The notes: a model not told the origin generated them from the letters alone. Positions 46,681-57,110 are shown, counted from the first letter of the stretch. The stretch is 64,000 nucleotides of DNA from Limnomonas spitsbergensis (GCA_037349105.1 JAYJMM010000105.1:992001-1056000), one strand, 5' to 3'. Program-made: numbers and translations.

Positions 46681-48361
46681 AGGCAAATGCGTTGTTGGTG
46701 CTGCAGGGTGGAAAAAGCAACAGTGGTTAGCAAGAGATAATTATTACCACGGTCTTAGCAAGATATAATTATTACCACGGTCTTAGCAAGATATAATTAT
46801 TACCACGGTCTTAGCAAGAGATAATTATTACATTGGTGTATAATTATAATTATATTATGATTGCATGATAGTGAAGTGAAAGGCTCTACAATCAATCACC
46901 TGATTGTAAAGCCTTCCACATAGTGTTTCTAAGGGCCTCAAACACATGTAACAGCATTCCACTTACAAGGGGTCAGCCAAGTGGGAGGTCAGGTTCTCGA
47001 CGGGGCCCTTTCCGGTGACAATGGCCTGCACGAAGTAGCCGAGCATGGCAAACATGGCAAGGCGTCCGTTCTTCAGCTCCTTAACCTTCAGCTCAGCGAA
47101 GGTGTCGGGGTCGTCAGCCAGGCCCAAGGGGTCGAAAGGGCCACCAGGGTACAGGGTGTCCAGGCCCTCAAGGCCGACTGAGTCAGCGGCACCGCCCACA
47201 CGGAAAGCCTCAGCCTGTCCCATCAGGATGACCTGGACGGCGACAACAGCCACAATGGACTGTGCGTGGATAAGGCTGTCCTGGCCTGCATGCAGGAAAT
47301 AGACACGTTCAGTAAGAAAGCAGTCAATGAAATTACCAGTCTGGGCCCTAGTGGCAGGCATAACACAAAAGAGGAGCTGTCTTCAGGCCATCGCCAGATG
47401 TGAACATCGTTGCAAATGCCGGCCCTGATATGACTACTGCAGTAAATGTGAAGTCACAGGCCATGACCACAGCCAGTGGTCGATGCATGCTAGTATCATT
47501 CACTCACCTAGGTAGTTCAGGCCACCCTCAGCGAAGATCTGCGCGCCAGCCTTGAACCATACGGGCTGGGCATCGGGGGACTGGTCCAGCTCGGGCACGA
47601 TGCAGCCCAGGGCTCCAAGGAGGGCCCACCTGGAGTGGATGACCTCAACGGTACGGTATCTGGAGAAGGTCTCGGGGTCGGCAGACAGACCGGCGGTGTC
47701 CTGGTGTAGGAACAGTGTGTAACCGTTTTAGGTCATGGGACACAGTTAGGGTGAAAAATGCTTTCGCTGGCAATGGAAGGGTAGCATACAAAGCAGAATC
47801 TCCAAAGACAGGTTGGGACAAACTCGAAACTAAAGAGTACTGCAGCGATGGCCCGCGATGGCTAATCAAATTCCCAACTCACCCAGCCGTAGTCACCGGG
47901 GAACTCGCCAGTGAGGTAAGAAGGCACACCGGCTGCAAATAGCGGGGGGAAATGTACAGGACGTCAGGAGACAGTAGATCTACACTAGCTAGGACAGCCC
48001 AACGAAACGTCAGGTTCAGAGATCGTACAAGTAATGGACAGGGCAGACTATATAAGGCAGCCTGCAAATTTGAAGGAGACACGGGTTGCAAAAGCACTCA
48101 CTGAAAGGACCCAAGAAGAGAGGGCGGTCGGGGCCGTAGAACTGCAGTAGATTGATCAATCGGTAAGCGTTTTCTCACAAGCTCATGGTCATCGGACAAT
48201 GAACATTCATTTCATCAGAAACACTGTAATCAGCAAGATGGGCTCACCATCGAGTCCGGGGATCCTCCCTTGGGCTTGGCGACGGTGCGACGGGCCTCGA
48301 CACGGACCGTGGTGCGCCTCGACACGGAGGACATGACCTGTTTCTTCATGAGGGCTGACAT
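46652..48361 (-). CDS. LHCII-type chlorophyll a/b-binding protein, copy 2
   Basis: Six exons join in phase (765 nt, 254 aa): 48361-48248, 48141-48102, 47932-47883, 47700-47508, 47285-46967, 46700-46652. Transit peptide [25 protein letters not shown] replaces the WYGPER of copy 1. Helix [15 protein letters not shown] lies within one uninterrupted exon, whereas copy 1 has an intron there. Helix A is [19 protein letters not shown]. The C-terminus [14 protein letters not shown] is carried on a separate 49-nt last exon; copy 1 has no intron at that place. The stop is TAA. Same strand as copy 1 and 4.2 kb away, so an old tandem pair. Expected role: antenna light harvesting in the thylakoid. Confidence 0.95.
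46727..46831. repeat. 28-bp tandem repeat in the last intron of LHC copy 2
   Basis: About 3.7 units of TTAGCAAGATATAATTATTA plus CCACGGTC. The first and last units carry GAGATAATT instead of GATATAATT. The repeat makes up over a third of the intron that is unique to this paralogue, right next to the 49-nt terminal exon. Confidence 0.9.
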
Positions 48362-49870
48362 GTTGAAGTTGATGTGAGTAGATTGGAATGAGTTGAGTCT
48401 TGAATATGGAAGCTATGCGGGGCTGGGACTAAGTGAGCCGCTCGTCTAAACCCCGTGGTGTGAAAAGATTGTTTTCTGGCCAGATGTTTGCAGTTGCGAC
48501 GTTTCACTTCTCCCGACGTTCCATGCTCGTTACGACATTCGTCCTGATTAAGACATGAATCTTTACATGACAGCTATTGGGTCTCGAACGTAAGAGCAGC
48601 GTGGCAAGGCTTAGGTTTGCGATAGTTCACTGACCTGCTGCGCGGCCGCTACCAGGTCATCAACATGAACGCTGGGCTTGAAAGGGTGGGGTCAGCTGTC
48701 GTTGCTAGGTCTTCATGCGATCCGTCGCAGCAAGGTCGTTCAACCCTACTGCACCCCTTGTTAGGCTTCAACTCGTGTCACCACCCGCGGCGTTCCAGTC
48801 AAATCCAGGATTCAATTCGGGGGCGTTACAACTTACCGGCCTTGCAAGGCATGCTATGCAAGTCCCCTTGAGCTCAACCCAAAGCAAAGCCCCCTCATGT
48901 CATGTCCAGCAGTCCAGATGCACCCCCATCGGACCAGCACCTTCGATCCTGCACTGCCATGTATGATTGCTTTACTTGTCATGATCTCATTCAGCCCCCT
49001 GTCATTGCCACCCTCCCTTCAAAAAAAGTGATATTCAGTGAGGTTTGGCCTGAAGCAGTGAGGGAGTGAGCAGCCCTCTCCACCTCCCTCCGATATGTTT
49101 GTCCCCCTACCTCACTTCCTCACCCCACGCCATGCAAGCGTGACCAACCCTAAGCACAGGACCCTCCCTCCCCGCCATGTATATGAACAAGTACATTCGA
49201 GAGTGTAACCCTCCTCCCTCTTTTCCTCATGTCTTTCAAGCCCCCCATCATTACACCCTCTCACTCCCTGCTGCGCAAGCATGTCCAATCCTGATCACTA
49301 GTGCACAACCCCCCTTGCCCTTCTTGTCAGACATGAATAACATGACATGCATCCATGGTACGTCAGTCATGTGCAGCGGAGTGAACCGACCTTGTATAGT
49401 TGCCATGGGCAAGTGGTTGGTCTGGGCGTTGTGGGGGCTCTGTCTCCTCCCGGCCTCATTCCCTCCTACCTCTGGGATGTGCAAGTTTTATCTCTCTGGT
49501 CTGGGGACCCACCTCATGGACAAGTGGAAACCCTGAATCCATTGCAACAACACAGAATGTAGCATGCCACACTTACCCACTCACCCCTAATACCTATTCA
49601 CCGCGACACTGTGCTCAGCTTCTCCCCTGCCTATTATGCAATTTTCCACAGGAGCTTAACGTACTGTCGTACTCCTTACCTACCTACCCTGCATACAAGC
49701 ACTGTAATAAGATCATCACCCTCACTTTCGTCTGCATCGGTGCTTTCCCCTCAGCGAGTCAACCCACTATAAAAAGTATCAATGCCATACTCTCAACCAG
49801 CTGTTGTAACCTCTCATTCAGTGGGTGAGCAGCCCCCTCCCCATCCCCCTCTTGCACACTGCTGATGGCA
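48362..49870. other. Intergenic, pyrimidine-rich, no gene seen
   Basis: The promoter of LHC copy 2 must lie in its left part. From about 48900 to 49860 it is low-complexity, C/T-rich DNA with many CCCTCC runs. Short ORFs there look random. Confidence 0.5.
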
Positions 49871-49899
49871 CCATCACGTTGGTGAAATTGAAGGACAGG

Positions 49900-50330
49900 T
49901 ATGTTCTACCCTTTCACTCCATTCCAGAGAAGCAAGACCAAGACTGCTGTGGTCTTTACTAGAGTGTTCTTCAACTTCTATATGTATACATACGTTAGAC
50001 TGAAACCAGGCACTGTAGGCGGCCGCAGATCTATGCTCCATGGCTGGGCCTCTGGGATCCCCTAGGCCAGTGACCTCCAGCTGCGCCCTCTCGTAGGCTG
50101 CGTCCACTAGCGCCAGCACCTGAGTTTGGAAGAATCTGTAGAGCAGTAGCTGTCTGACACAGTTTGGGGACGGCTAATCCTTGCTCCAGGTCCTCCAAGG
50201 CACTAAGCAATTCCCAGCACCAGCTGCGCCCCTCGATGCTCTGTGTGACAGCGAGTTGTATTTCGGCCGCCATGGCAGCTGCTATCAGAGGCCTGCCTTG
50301 CTGTGCTGCTGGTGCTACCGCTGCATGTTA
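49900..50330 (-). mobile_element. Third fragment of the same non-LTR retroelement
   Basis: On the minus strand 50119-49990 encodes LALVDAAYERAQLEVTGLGD and a following AAYSAWFQ, close to the segments at 44232-44340 and 45063-45160. The part to 50273 contains ELLSALEDLEQGLAVPKLCQ, matching the lead-in of copy 2. It is frame-shifted and opposite in orientation to the other two. Confidence 0.6.
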
Positions 50331-50625
50331 GTTCCGTCTATGCACCTTCGGGGGATCCGGGTGCCGTTTACCAGTGCCGGGTCTCAAAAAAACATAAAGG
50401 GGGGAATAGCTTCCTCGCATTCCGGCGCTTACGGAGGCAGAGGTTCCCGACCAGGTCCCGCCCGTCCGTTCCGTACGCAGGAAGAGTGCGAGGCCAGTCA
50501 GGCAGATTGAGCGCATGCAGTCTTTGCCTACCTGATATACACGTCAGATATTTCGTTATCTGCATCGGGTTGCCTGGATTGCGCTGTCGATAAATAAATA
50601 GGACGTGTCACTAGCACATGGACAA

Positions 50626-50829
50626 TCAAGCGATGAAGAAAACGTTGTTTTGCATCCCATCGCAATTTCCGCATTCGCCGTCACCGCGACCGTTAACCAA
50701 GCAGGCTTTGTTAATCCCTTGACATGCTTCCACGTACTCTTTGCCTTCTGGGTCGCCTACCATTCCGGGCGGAGTATCTTGATCTGGGCAAGGCAGATTC
50801 CATTTTGCCTGGCAGTCACCATGAGAGTG
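50626..50829 (-). CDS. Isolated cysteine-rich, Kazal-like terminal exon
   Basis: Too short for a standard ORF list. On the minus strand an acceptor-like TTAACAG at 50830 is followed by an open frame to a TGA at 50626-50628 (67 aa). It encodes CQAKWNLPCPDQDTPPGMVG, then DPEGKEYVEACQGINKACLV and NGRGDGECGNCDG. The pattern G-D-x2-G-x2-Y-x2-A-C-x-G...G-x-C resembles the core of Kazal domains, and seven cysteines fall within ~50 residues. I could not find the 5' exons. It may belong to a secreted protein or be a gene fragment. It is one of two Kazal-like exons in the window. Confidence 0.4.
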   Translation of the reverse strand, partial: HSHGDCQAKWNLPCPDQDTPPGMVGDPEGKEYVEACQGINKACLVNGRGDGECGNCDGMQNNVFFIA

Positions 50830-51253
50830 CTGTTAACTGTTTAACTGCTTCAAGATAAGATCTTTGTTAAAACGTGGCGGACATGGAGCGATTGAGGAGG
50901 GATCATCAATGCTTGGAACAGGTTGTCATCGGTTATGGCAGCAGCCAAACACAGTGGCATGTGCACATGCGTGGTCTACCGCTGGAGACACCGTGCACTT
51001 CATGAGTGACCGAGCTCTGGGCATAATGCTGCTGGGTAAGAGCTCTGGCTAGATTGGCTTGCAGCTTCTGAAAATATCTGGGCGGGGTTCCCTAGTTCAC
51101 TGGCGGAGTCGACAAGTATCCAGTCCAGCCAGACTGGTTCCATCAGCTCACGCTCACCCGCACTTCACACCGTTTGGGGGAGAATAAATAGATAGCTAAA
51201 GGAATAAATAGACACACAAACAATGAAGTGCATGGATTAGGGGTGACTACTTG

Positions 51254-51742
51254 CTAAATGTGACGCTGCAAGTGGTCACCCCTGACCCTAAAGATTGCTT
51301 TCATTATGCGTTCATCACCTGAATCACCAGCCCGCTGCTGATAACAGATAGAGGCAGTTGGATCGACTTGCAAAATATCTGTCAATCTGGAACCATGGAA
51401 TTGAGACTGCTGGTGATCTGCTAGTCCCATGAGCTCACTGTCTTGCCATTTCACGTTGGTAAATGGTGGATAAACTGCATGAAATGGACCTATGATGCTT
51501 TGTCGCTGCTCTGGGGCCTGCCATACCTGGGATGACTCACTATGTGGATCCACCAGACTGAATCCCTGTTCACCTTCATAAATTTGAATGTCCTGCCTGG
51601 AGACATGGCTGCTGCGAGCCTGGCAAGCTGCGCAGACTGCCATGTCCTGCGAGTGCGCAAAAACTACCGGAGCTTGCTCATGATGAGGGGTATAAAAGAA
51701 GCAGCATACAAGTGGGTTACGAAGTGCGCTAGGTGCATACAT
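51254..51742 (-). CDS. Unrecognised ORF, 162 codons
   Basis: Longest uninterrupted minus-strand frame between 50.9 and 51.8 kb. The product has no motif I recognise, no signal peptide and no obvious coiled coil. It has a short CAAC and some His/Gln-rich parts. It could be a single-exon gene, an exon upstream of the cysteine-rich exon at 50626-50829, or chance. Evidence is length only. Confidence 0.2.
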   Translation of the reverse strand: MYAPSALRNPLVCCFFYTPHHEQAPVVFAHSQDMAVCAACQARSSHVSRQDIQIYEGEQGFSLVDPHSESSQVWQAPEQRQSIIGPFHAVYPPFTNVKWQDSELMGLADHQQSQFHGSRLTDILQVDPTASICYQQRAGDSGDERIMKAIFRVRGDHLQRHI

Positions 51743-51787
51743 GTCTCCTATTAGTTCTGACTGCTGTCTTTATGGTAACGATCAGGG

Positions 51788-51857
51788 ATTTGTTTAGTGG
51801 TTACTGGTTACGAGTCGTAACCAAAATGGAAACAAACAATAATTCCACTAAACAAAT
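51788..51857. repeat. 13-bp inverted repeat with nested 8-bp palindrome
   Basis: ATTTGTTTAGTGG at 51788-51800 is the exact reverse complement of CCACTAAACAAAT at 51845-51857. Between them GGTTACGA-G-TCGTAACC at 51806-51822 forms a second perfect stem. The 70-bp unit could be a very small inverted-repeat element or a structured regulatory site. Confidence 0.8.
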
Positions 51858-51991
51858 GCTAATTATTGTAGCCATGCGCATTACCTGCCAAGGATTAAGA
51901 TGCCTGAGTGTGCTCTTGGCCGGGGGTGTCAAAGCTGGTGCACACAACGGTGACGTCCGTGTGAGTGTTGCTGACTCATGCGATGTGATAT

Positions 51992-52173
51992 GCTCACATG
52001 CGGGTGCTCACTCTGCTGCTCACATGCGGGTGCTCACTCTGCTGCTCACATGCGGGTGCTCACTCTGCTGCTCACATGCGGGTGCTCACTCTGCTGCTCA
52101 CATGCGGGTGCTCACTCTGCTGCTCACATGCGGGTGCTCACTCTGCTGCTCACATGCGGGTGCTCACTCTGCT
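51992..52173. repeat. 26-bp minisatellite, 7 perfect copies
   Basis: Unit GCTCACATGCGGGTGCTCAC plus TCTGCT, repeated at 51992, 52018, 52044, 52070, 52096, 52122 and 52148 with no visible mismatch, then a partial unit. The apparent ORFs here (periodic CGCSLCCSHAGAHSAAH) are by-products of the repeat. Confidence 0.95.
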
Positions 52174-52658
52174 GCTCACTCTACCTCTCTCTACCACCTA
52201 GCCTTATTATTCTCCATTTATGTTCGAATGACAGATGTGGGACGCTAGATGTCTTGAATTGTCCGCTTCACGTACAGTATTTGTTTTAGTTAATTAAGGC
52301 CCCGCTGACAGCAATTCATATCCATTGCTAACAGCGAGCTGTCAGTTATGCATGCGGCCCACCTCGACATTTTATTACTTGGCACTGGATTTTGAAAGCA
52401 GCATGGCAGGTGGCAAGCTCCTTGCATCTGATGCGCCAAAAGAATTGGCGGAGGAGATTGCAATAGTCCGCGACCTGTATGGCAATGGTAATTGTTCGAA
52501 GGCGAGTGACCACTTGAGCTTGTATGGTGTCGCCTTTGGCTTCTCGAACTTCACGGTGCATCTGTTTCTGTGACCATGTCTGCCTGATGCCATGAAGGTA
52601 TGGCATGGGGGGAGGTGCGTAGGTCGCTAGTAAGGCAACAAGTACTATGCCGTACTTA

Positions 52659-52689
52659 ACCCTTAACCCCAAACCCTAAACCCTAAACT
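52659..52689 (-). repeat. Short plant-type telomere motif run
   Basis: CCCTTAACCCCAAACCCTAA followed by ACCCTAAAC: about four heptamers of the CCCTAAA type. Too short to be more than an interstitial trace, but it indicates a TTTAGGG-type telomere in this organism. Confidence 0.6.
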
Positions 52690-53936
52690 ACGTCAAAAAG
52701 TACTATGCCTCTCTTGCAATGAATTGTGTGTCCATGCCACACTTCAGGCAACTGAATGCTCGTTTCCTCTTCAAATGCCAACAATAATTTTGGCATGACT
52801 AATGCAGGTTGCCTTTTGAGCTGTGTTCCGCTTCTATCGGCGGTTTGCACGCAGGAATGCTGGTAAGTGTGAACGTGATATGCTTGTATGGTTTGAGGCG
52901 TGGATCAGTGATCATTCATTCAGTACCGAGTGCGACTCATGAAACGCGGTATTGAACCATTTATGGTCTTGGAGCCTAGCGCAATCACTCAGTACTGGGC
53001 TACTGGCCCCCCCCACGAAAACACTCAAATTTAAGGAGAGTTTATAAAAATGATTGCCTGAAGCGCATTTTGGGGGATTCCGTACTGAACGCTTAATTCT
53101 GGAACACACATCCACATAATCCCTGGTGTGGAGGCCTAACCCCAGTGGTTACGCAATGGTTGCAATCCGAGTTTATTATCCTGAATCCAACTGCATCTCC
53201 AGGGGGTGGGAAGCCACAAGGCTGGATGCAGGCCAAGGCCAGGGGTCAGGAGGTGAATTTTGCAGATCCAGCCCCGTGACTTCCCACCCCTGGTATCACA
53301 AACTATGCATCTGCCTACATAAGAACACATGATATTGTCCTAGGGAAGTGGTAAGTGGAAGTTGTATGTTGGCTTTTGCCGTCCCTCCTCACTTGACTTT
53401 TCCTGCTGGATGCAGTGACCGCAGGGCGCTGATGAGGCACACCTTGTTGTGGACTGACGTTCTGCCTCCCAAATACGACAAAATCTATGACAGTGAGGGC
53501 CTAAGGGGAGGGAGAGGGTCCTGGCCAAGGTCATCAAGGACGTCTCAGCAGGGGGGTGATGAGCGGCAATGAAGTCCTGTCCTCATGGCTGCGACGGGAG
53601 GTGAGCAAAAGCAGTAGCGGTATCATATGTATAGGGCTATAGGCATTGGTTGGGTTGTCTTTATGCAATGAGGCATACCGTAGATTTGAAATTCCTTCCC
53701 TCGGGTATGAATTAATTGTTTATTTAGCGTTATAAGAGTGTCAGAAAGTACAATGCACAGGCAACAGGAACAGAGCTTGGGTTAGACCAGTGGATTTTTA
53801 GAGGGGCAAATGCCGCCCCGTTTACATGATGCGCTGCGCTACCTCAACAGGGCTGCTTTCATTTAATGCTGGATGATGGCCAGACCAGGACATTTGAGGA
53901 CAGGCTAATGCCACCCGATATTTTGCGCCGCTTTAG

Positions 53937-54186
53937 CAGAGTTGCTTTCATTTCCTGCAAGATGGCCCGGGTTAAGGGTTTAGGGTTTAGCAGAGTTGCT
54001 TCCATTTCCTCCAGGATGGCCCGGGTTTTGGGGTTAGGGTTTAGCAGAGTTGCTTTCCTGTCCTCCAGGGTGGCCCGGGTTTAGGGTTAAGGGTTTAGCA
54101 GTGTTCCTTTCATTTCCTCTAGGATGGCCCGGGTTTCGGGTTAAGTAGCAGAGCTGCTTTCATTTCCTCCAGGATGGCCCGGGCTG
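53937..54186 (+). repeat. 54-bp minisatellite containing telomere-like heptamers
   Basis: About 4.7 units start at 53937, 53991, 54045, 54099 and 54149. Each has CAGAGTTGCTTTCATTTCCT, then CCAGGATGGCCCGGG and a tail of GTTTAGGGTTAAGGGTTTAG variants. 54 bp is 18 codons, so one frame stays open with a repeating MARV..LGFSRVA pattern to 54084. It lies between possible coding blocks of the unresolved gene. Confidence 0.85.
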
Positions 54187-56104
54187 AGAATCTTGAAAGA
54201 GCTCATGACAAGCCAGTCCATGACCCTTCATCTCACCACTGCCACACCCTGTGTGCAGGGTCCGTGCTACCCGACGATGCGCACTACTGCAAAAAGAATG
54301 TGGAGCAGAGCCACGTCCTAGCAGCCATCTGCGTCATTATTGGTAGCCTGTTTATTTTCCGCCTTGCCTCTGTGCACCCACTCCAGCCCCCGTGCGGCCC
54401 GGATTACGTGCGGTGCGTGCTTCTGGGAGGATAAGTATCTCAGACCTGATGGCAGCGCTACTCAAGGGATACATGCCGCCTGCTCCTTCCTGCGCAACAG
54501 GTCCTCCAGCACCTTTACACAGAGTGAAACTTTCTGGATTCGATGCTGCGGCAAAAGCGGCCGCCGCTGCCGCTTATGATGCTGCTGCTGGCCAATCTGA
54601 GGCAGACAGAGCTTTTGTGAAGCCGGCACTGCCAGCCCTACCGATGCACAACCTGGAATTTCTCATCCTCAGCCTCCTTATGTGCGTGCCCCTCCTTGCA
54701 TACTGCTGCCGCAACTACCTGTATGAGTCCTGGCAGAATTGTGGACTGGCGCAGGAGGCAGCTGGAGGCCAAGCGGAAAGCAGCAGCTGCTGCTGCTGCA
54801 GCTGCTCATGCCACTTCAAAACGCAAGTCGAAACCGATCAAGGTCAAGCCCCCCATGAATGCTGGTTGGACCGCAAGCAGCATAAATATCAAGGTAGACG
54901 TTACCGAACCTGCCCAGCGCACACGGCTCCCAGCAGCAGCCTTTGCAACAGGAGCTTTGGCAGCGGAAGTGATGCTGCGGGCCCAGTGGAACAGCAGCGG
55001 CGTCTCCTCCTCACCTGCCCATCCTCTGCAAGCCCAGTGGAACAGCAGCCGCGTCTCCCCCTCACCTACCCATCCCCTGCGGCAGCTCCTCAACGTCAGC
55101 GGCAGCAGAGCAGAGGACCTGCGGGCAGCAAATCAAACAGCAGAGTGGCCAGGGCCGCAAACCAGCTGGAGGCCGCTGCCGCTTCACACCCCGGCATCCA
55201 GCCGCGACCCGGCAGCGGCAGCTTTGTAAAGAAGGGAGTTCAGAGAGGCCATTGCCGAGGCATCCAGCGCCTTGTGCCTGTTGTACTCTTCTCAGGAGCT
55301 CCTGGGAATGACTCCCACATCCAAGCCGGACCGAGCAAAGATTTCTGCGGTGCCCTGAAACGACTCAGCTAGAAACGACAGGCCCAAGCTCACTGAAGCA
55401 CCTGCAGGATGCCCCCAAAGCACCGCATCCGCTCAACCTCCCGCGGCAGCCACTGCCAGACCTGCCTCAGTCTCCTCTGTGCTTGATCCTCTCACACGTG
55501 CTCTGGAAGCTGGGTCACCTGCACCTGATCCAGCAGCCCATAGCGCTCTTGGAATTTCTTCTGAAGTCAGGGCAGCGGCTCATCGATACTTGGCACAAAG
55601 AGTTCATACCATCGTCTCACCAGCAGGCGGTTCTGCGGCAAGCCCATCGGCAGAGTCACCTGCCATCCTGCCAGTCACAGTGGCTGCGCTTCCCGTCCCG
55701 AACTTACTCAGCCAGACAGGCCTGCCCAGCCAGCTGCAGTCCCGCGCAAGGACTCGCTTCTTAACTTGCCCCCTGCCGTGGCCGCTTTGCACATGGTGCG
55801 TCAGCGTCAGCGTCATCAAGCAGCAGCACCACCAGTACCAGCACCAGCACAGACTATGGGGACTGCTTCTCAGCTCAAGCCGACGGTGACTGCACCAGCC
55901 GCCCCAACCTCTGCGCCGGCGCCTCCGCCCGCTGCCGCTATCGGTGCAGCAGCTGCAACTCGCAAGAAGGTGCGCAACATCTGCTGTGGGCCTCCTGCCG
56001 CCGCGGCTGTGGTCCACGAGAGGAAGGGTTTGCCAAGACACAAAGTCTGCAGGTTAAAATAAGGACAACCTGCCCGGTACTGGACGATGTTTTTGTTGTA
56101 GTGT

Positions 56105-56455
56105 GCGCCAGACCACCTTAGGCGGCCTGGTGTGTAATAGCCACTTGTGGGTTTAGGGGACTTACAGGGCCTAACAAAATAGTTTGAGAGGAGGGCGCGC
56201 TGTTGGGTGCTGGAATGGAATCCTTTCTGAATGCCTGTCATTGCAAAGTCGGGACATGCTTTGCACAGTGTTTGTTTCAGTGCGCTCTAGACCACCGTGG
56301 GCAGGGTGTCAGCCAGCGACCACTAGGTAGAAGAAGACCAAGCGTGGATCGGCCGGCGGCCGGCGGCGGCTCACGCAGCATATTTTGCTTCACCAGGCCC
56401 CTATGGCCATATAGGCCGTCATGTAGCTGTGGTGTAGCTGGAGCACCTAGAATTT
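56105..56455 (+). repeat. Short dispersed repeat family B, a head fragment and a fuller copy
   Basis: 56105-56190 carries the head (GTGCGCCAGACCACCTTAGG). 56275-56455 repeats the head and continues with GGATCGGCCGGCGGCCGGCG, CACCAGGCCCCTATGGCC, ATATAGGCCGTCATGTAGC and the tail TAGCTGTGGTGTAGCTGGAG. Block order matches the copies in the coiled-coil and Nudix introns. Confidence 0.65.
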
Positions 56456-56984
56456 AACAGTGGTTACGGATTGGGTAGAAATCTGGGTCCCCTCTGGATT
56501 GCGAGGTCGGGATATGCTCCGCCTGAATATGCCTTGCTCACCTCATGTAAGTGCCGGACCTGATGCGCACATTGACTTGTGGATGTCGCAGGCAGAAGTC
56601 GTACACATTTTTTTTGCGATCCTTTGTGAATCCTGTTTGTGATGATAATCATCGGGTCTGGTCATGTGGGGACGATGTGGCCTCCAGCCTGAGCTGAGCA
56701 GCTCCCTGAACTTTCATGCCCCTGAGAGGGCGTATTTCAGTACTTCTTCTTTCGTGACTGAGCTACGTGTCGTGCTACATTCTGGCCTCCGGTCAGCGGC
56801 CCCGTTTGTGATCAGCCCTGCTGCTTGGGCCGCCAGCCGTAGGCCGGTCCAGGTTTGGTCCCAATTGGGCCTTTGGCGGCTGCGGGGCTGCCTACCAAAG
56901 GAAAACTCAGTACCCGAAGAAAGAAACACTGGCGTATTTCCTTTCTGTCTGACCTCTCACCTTGTCAACTCTGCAGATCGTGCT

Positions 56985-57110
56985 CTGAGGAGATCGCTGT
57001 CAATGCGCCCTGCCCTCTTTGCGGAGAAGAAACACCATGTTCTTCAATCTATTTCTGTAGACAAAAGGAAAGCGTGCTTCAGAAACGAAGGTTTTTTTGT
57101 TCTTTATTGA
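56985..57110 (+). CDS. Possible RING-finger-like exon fragment
   Basis: After an acceptor-like CAACTCTGCAG at about 56985 a frame encodes RSCSEEIAVNAPCPLCGEET, then a Lys/Arg/Phe-rich stretch to a stop at 57108-57110. The spacing C-x10-C-x2-C resembles the second half of a C3HC4 RING finger (C...CPLC). No first half is visible upstream, where family B repeat debris lies. Probably a fragment; evidence is weak. Confidence 0.25.
   Translation: MRRSLSMRPALFAEKKHHVLQSISVDKRKACFRNEGFFVLY

Larger units (their letters stand above)
52403..56062 (+). pseudogene. Poorly resolved gene with membrane segments and Ala/Pro-rich tail, probably broken
   Basis: Product unrecognised. The 5' part reads well: exon 52403-52487 (MAGGKLLASDAPKELAEEIA, ending VRDLYGN), then an exon ending 52864 (VFRFYRRFARRNAG), a possible 7-nt microexon at 53344-53350, and an exon from 53416 (DRRALMRHTLLWTDVLPPKY). 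Phases agree to about 53492, after which I cannot continue without a frame change in a run of six Gs near 53551. Later blocks look coding: 54255-54370 (SVLPDDAHYCKKN plus a hydrophobic segment), 54440-54740 (Ala-rich, then a membrane segment LEFLILSLLMCVPLLAYCC), a basic stretch QLEAKRKAAAA...KRKSKPIKVK, and an Ala/Pro-rich tail ending RNICCGPPAAAAVVHERKGL near 56062. At least two in-frame stops (55227 and 55341 region) and two frame changes separate these blocks. It could be a decayed gene, or one with assembly errors or missed introns. Confidence 0.35.

Noticed and set aside
51978..52289. Cys/His/Ala-rich ORFs at the 26-bp minisatellite
   Set aside because: The periodic peptide is a direct by-product of seven perfect DNA repeats; no start context or domain.
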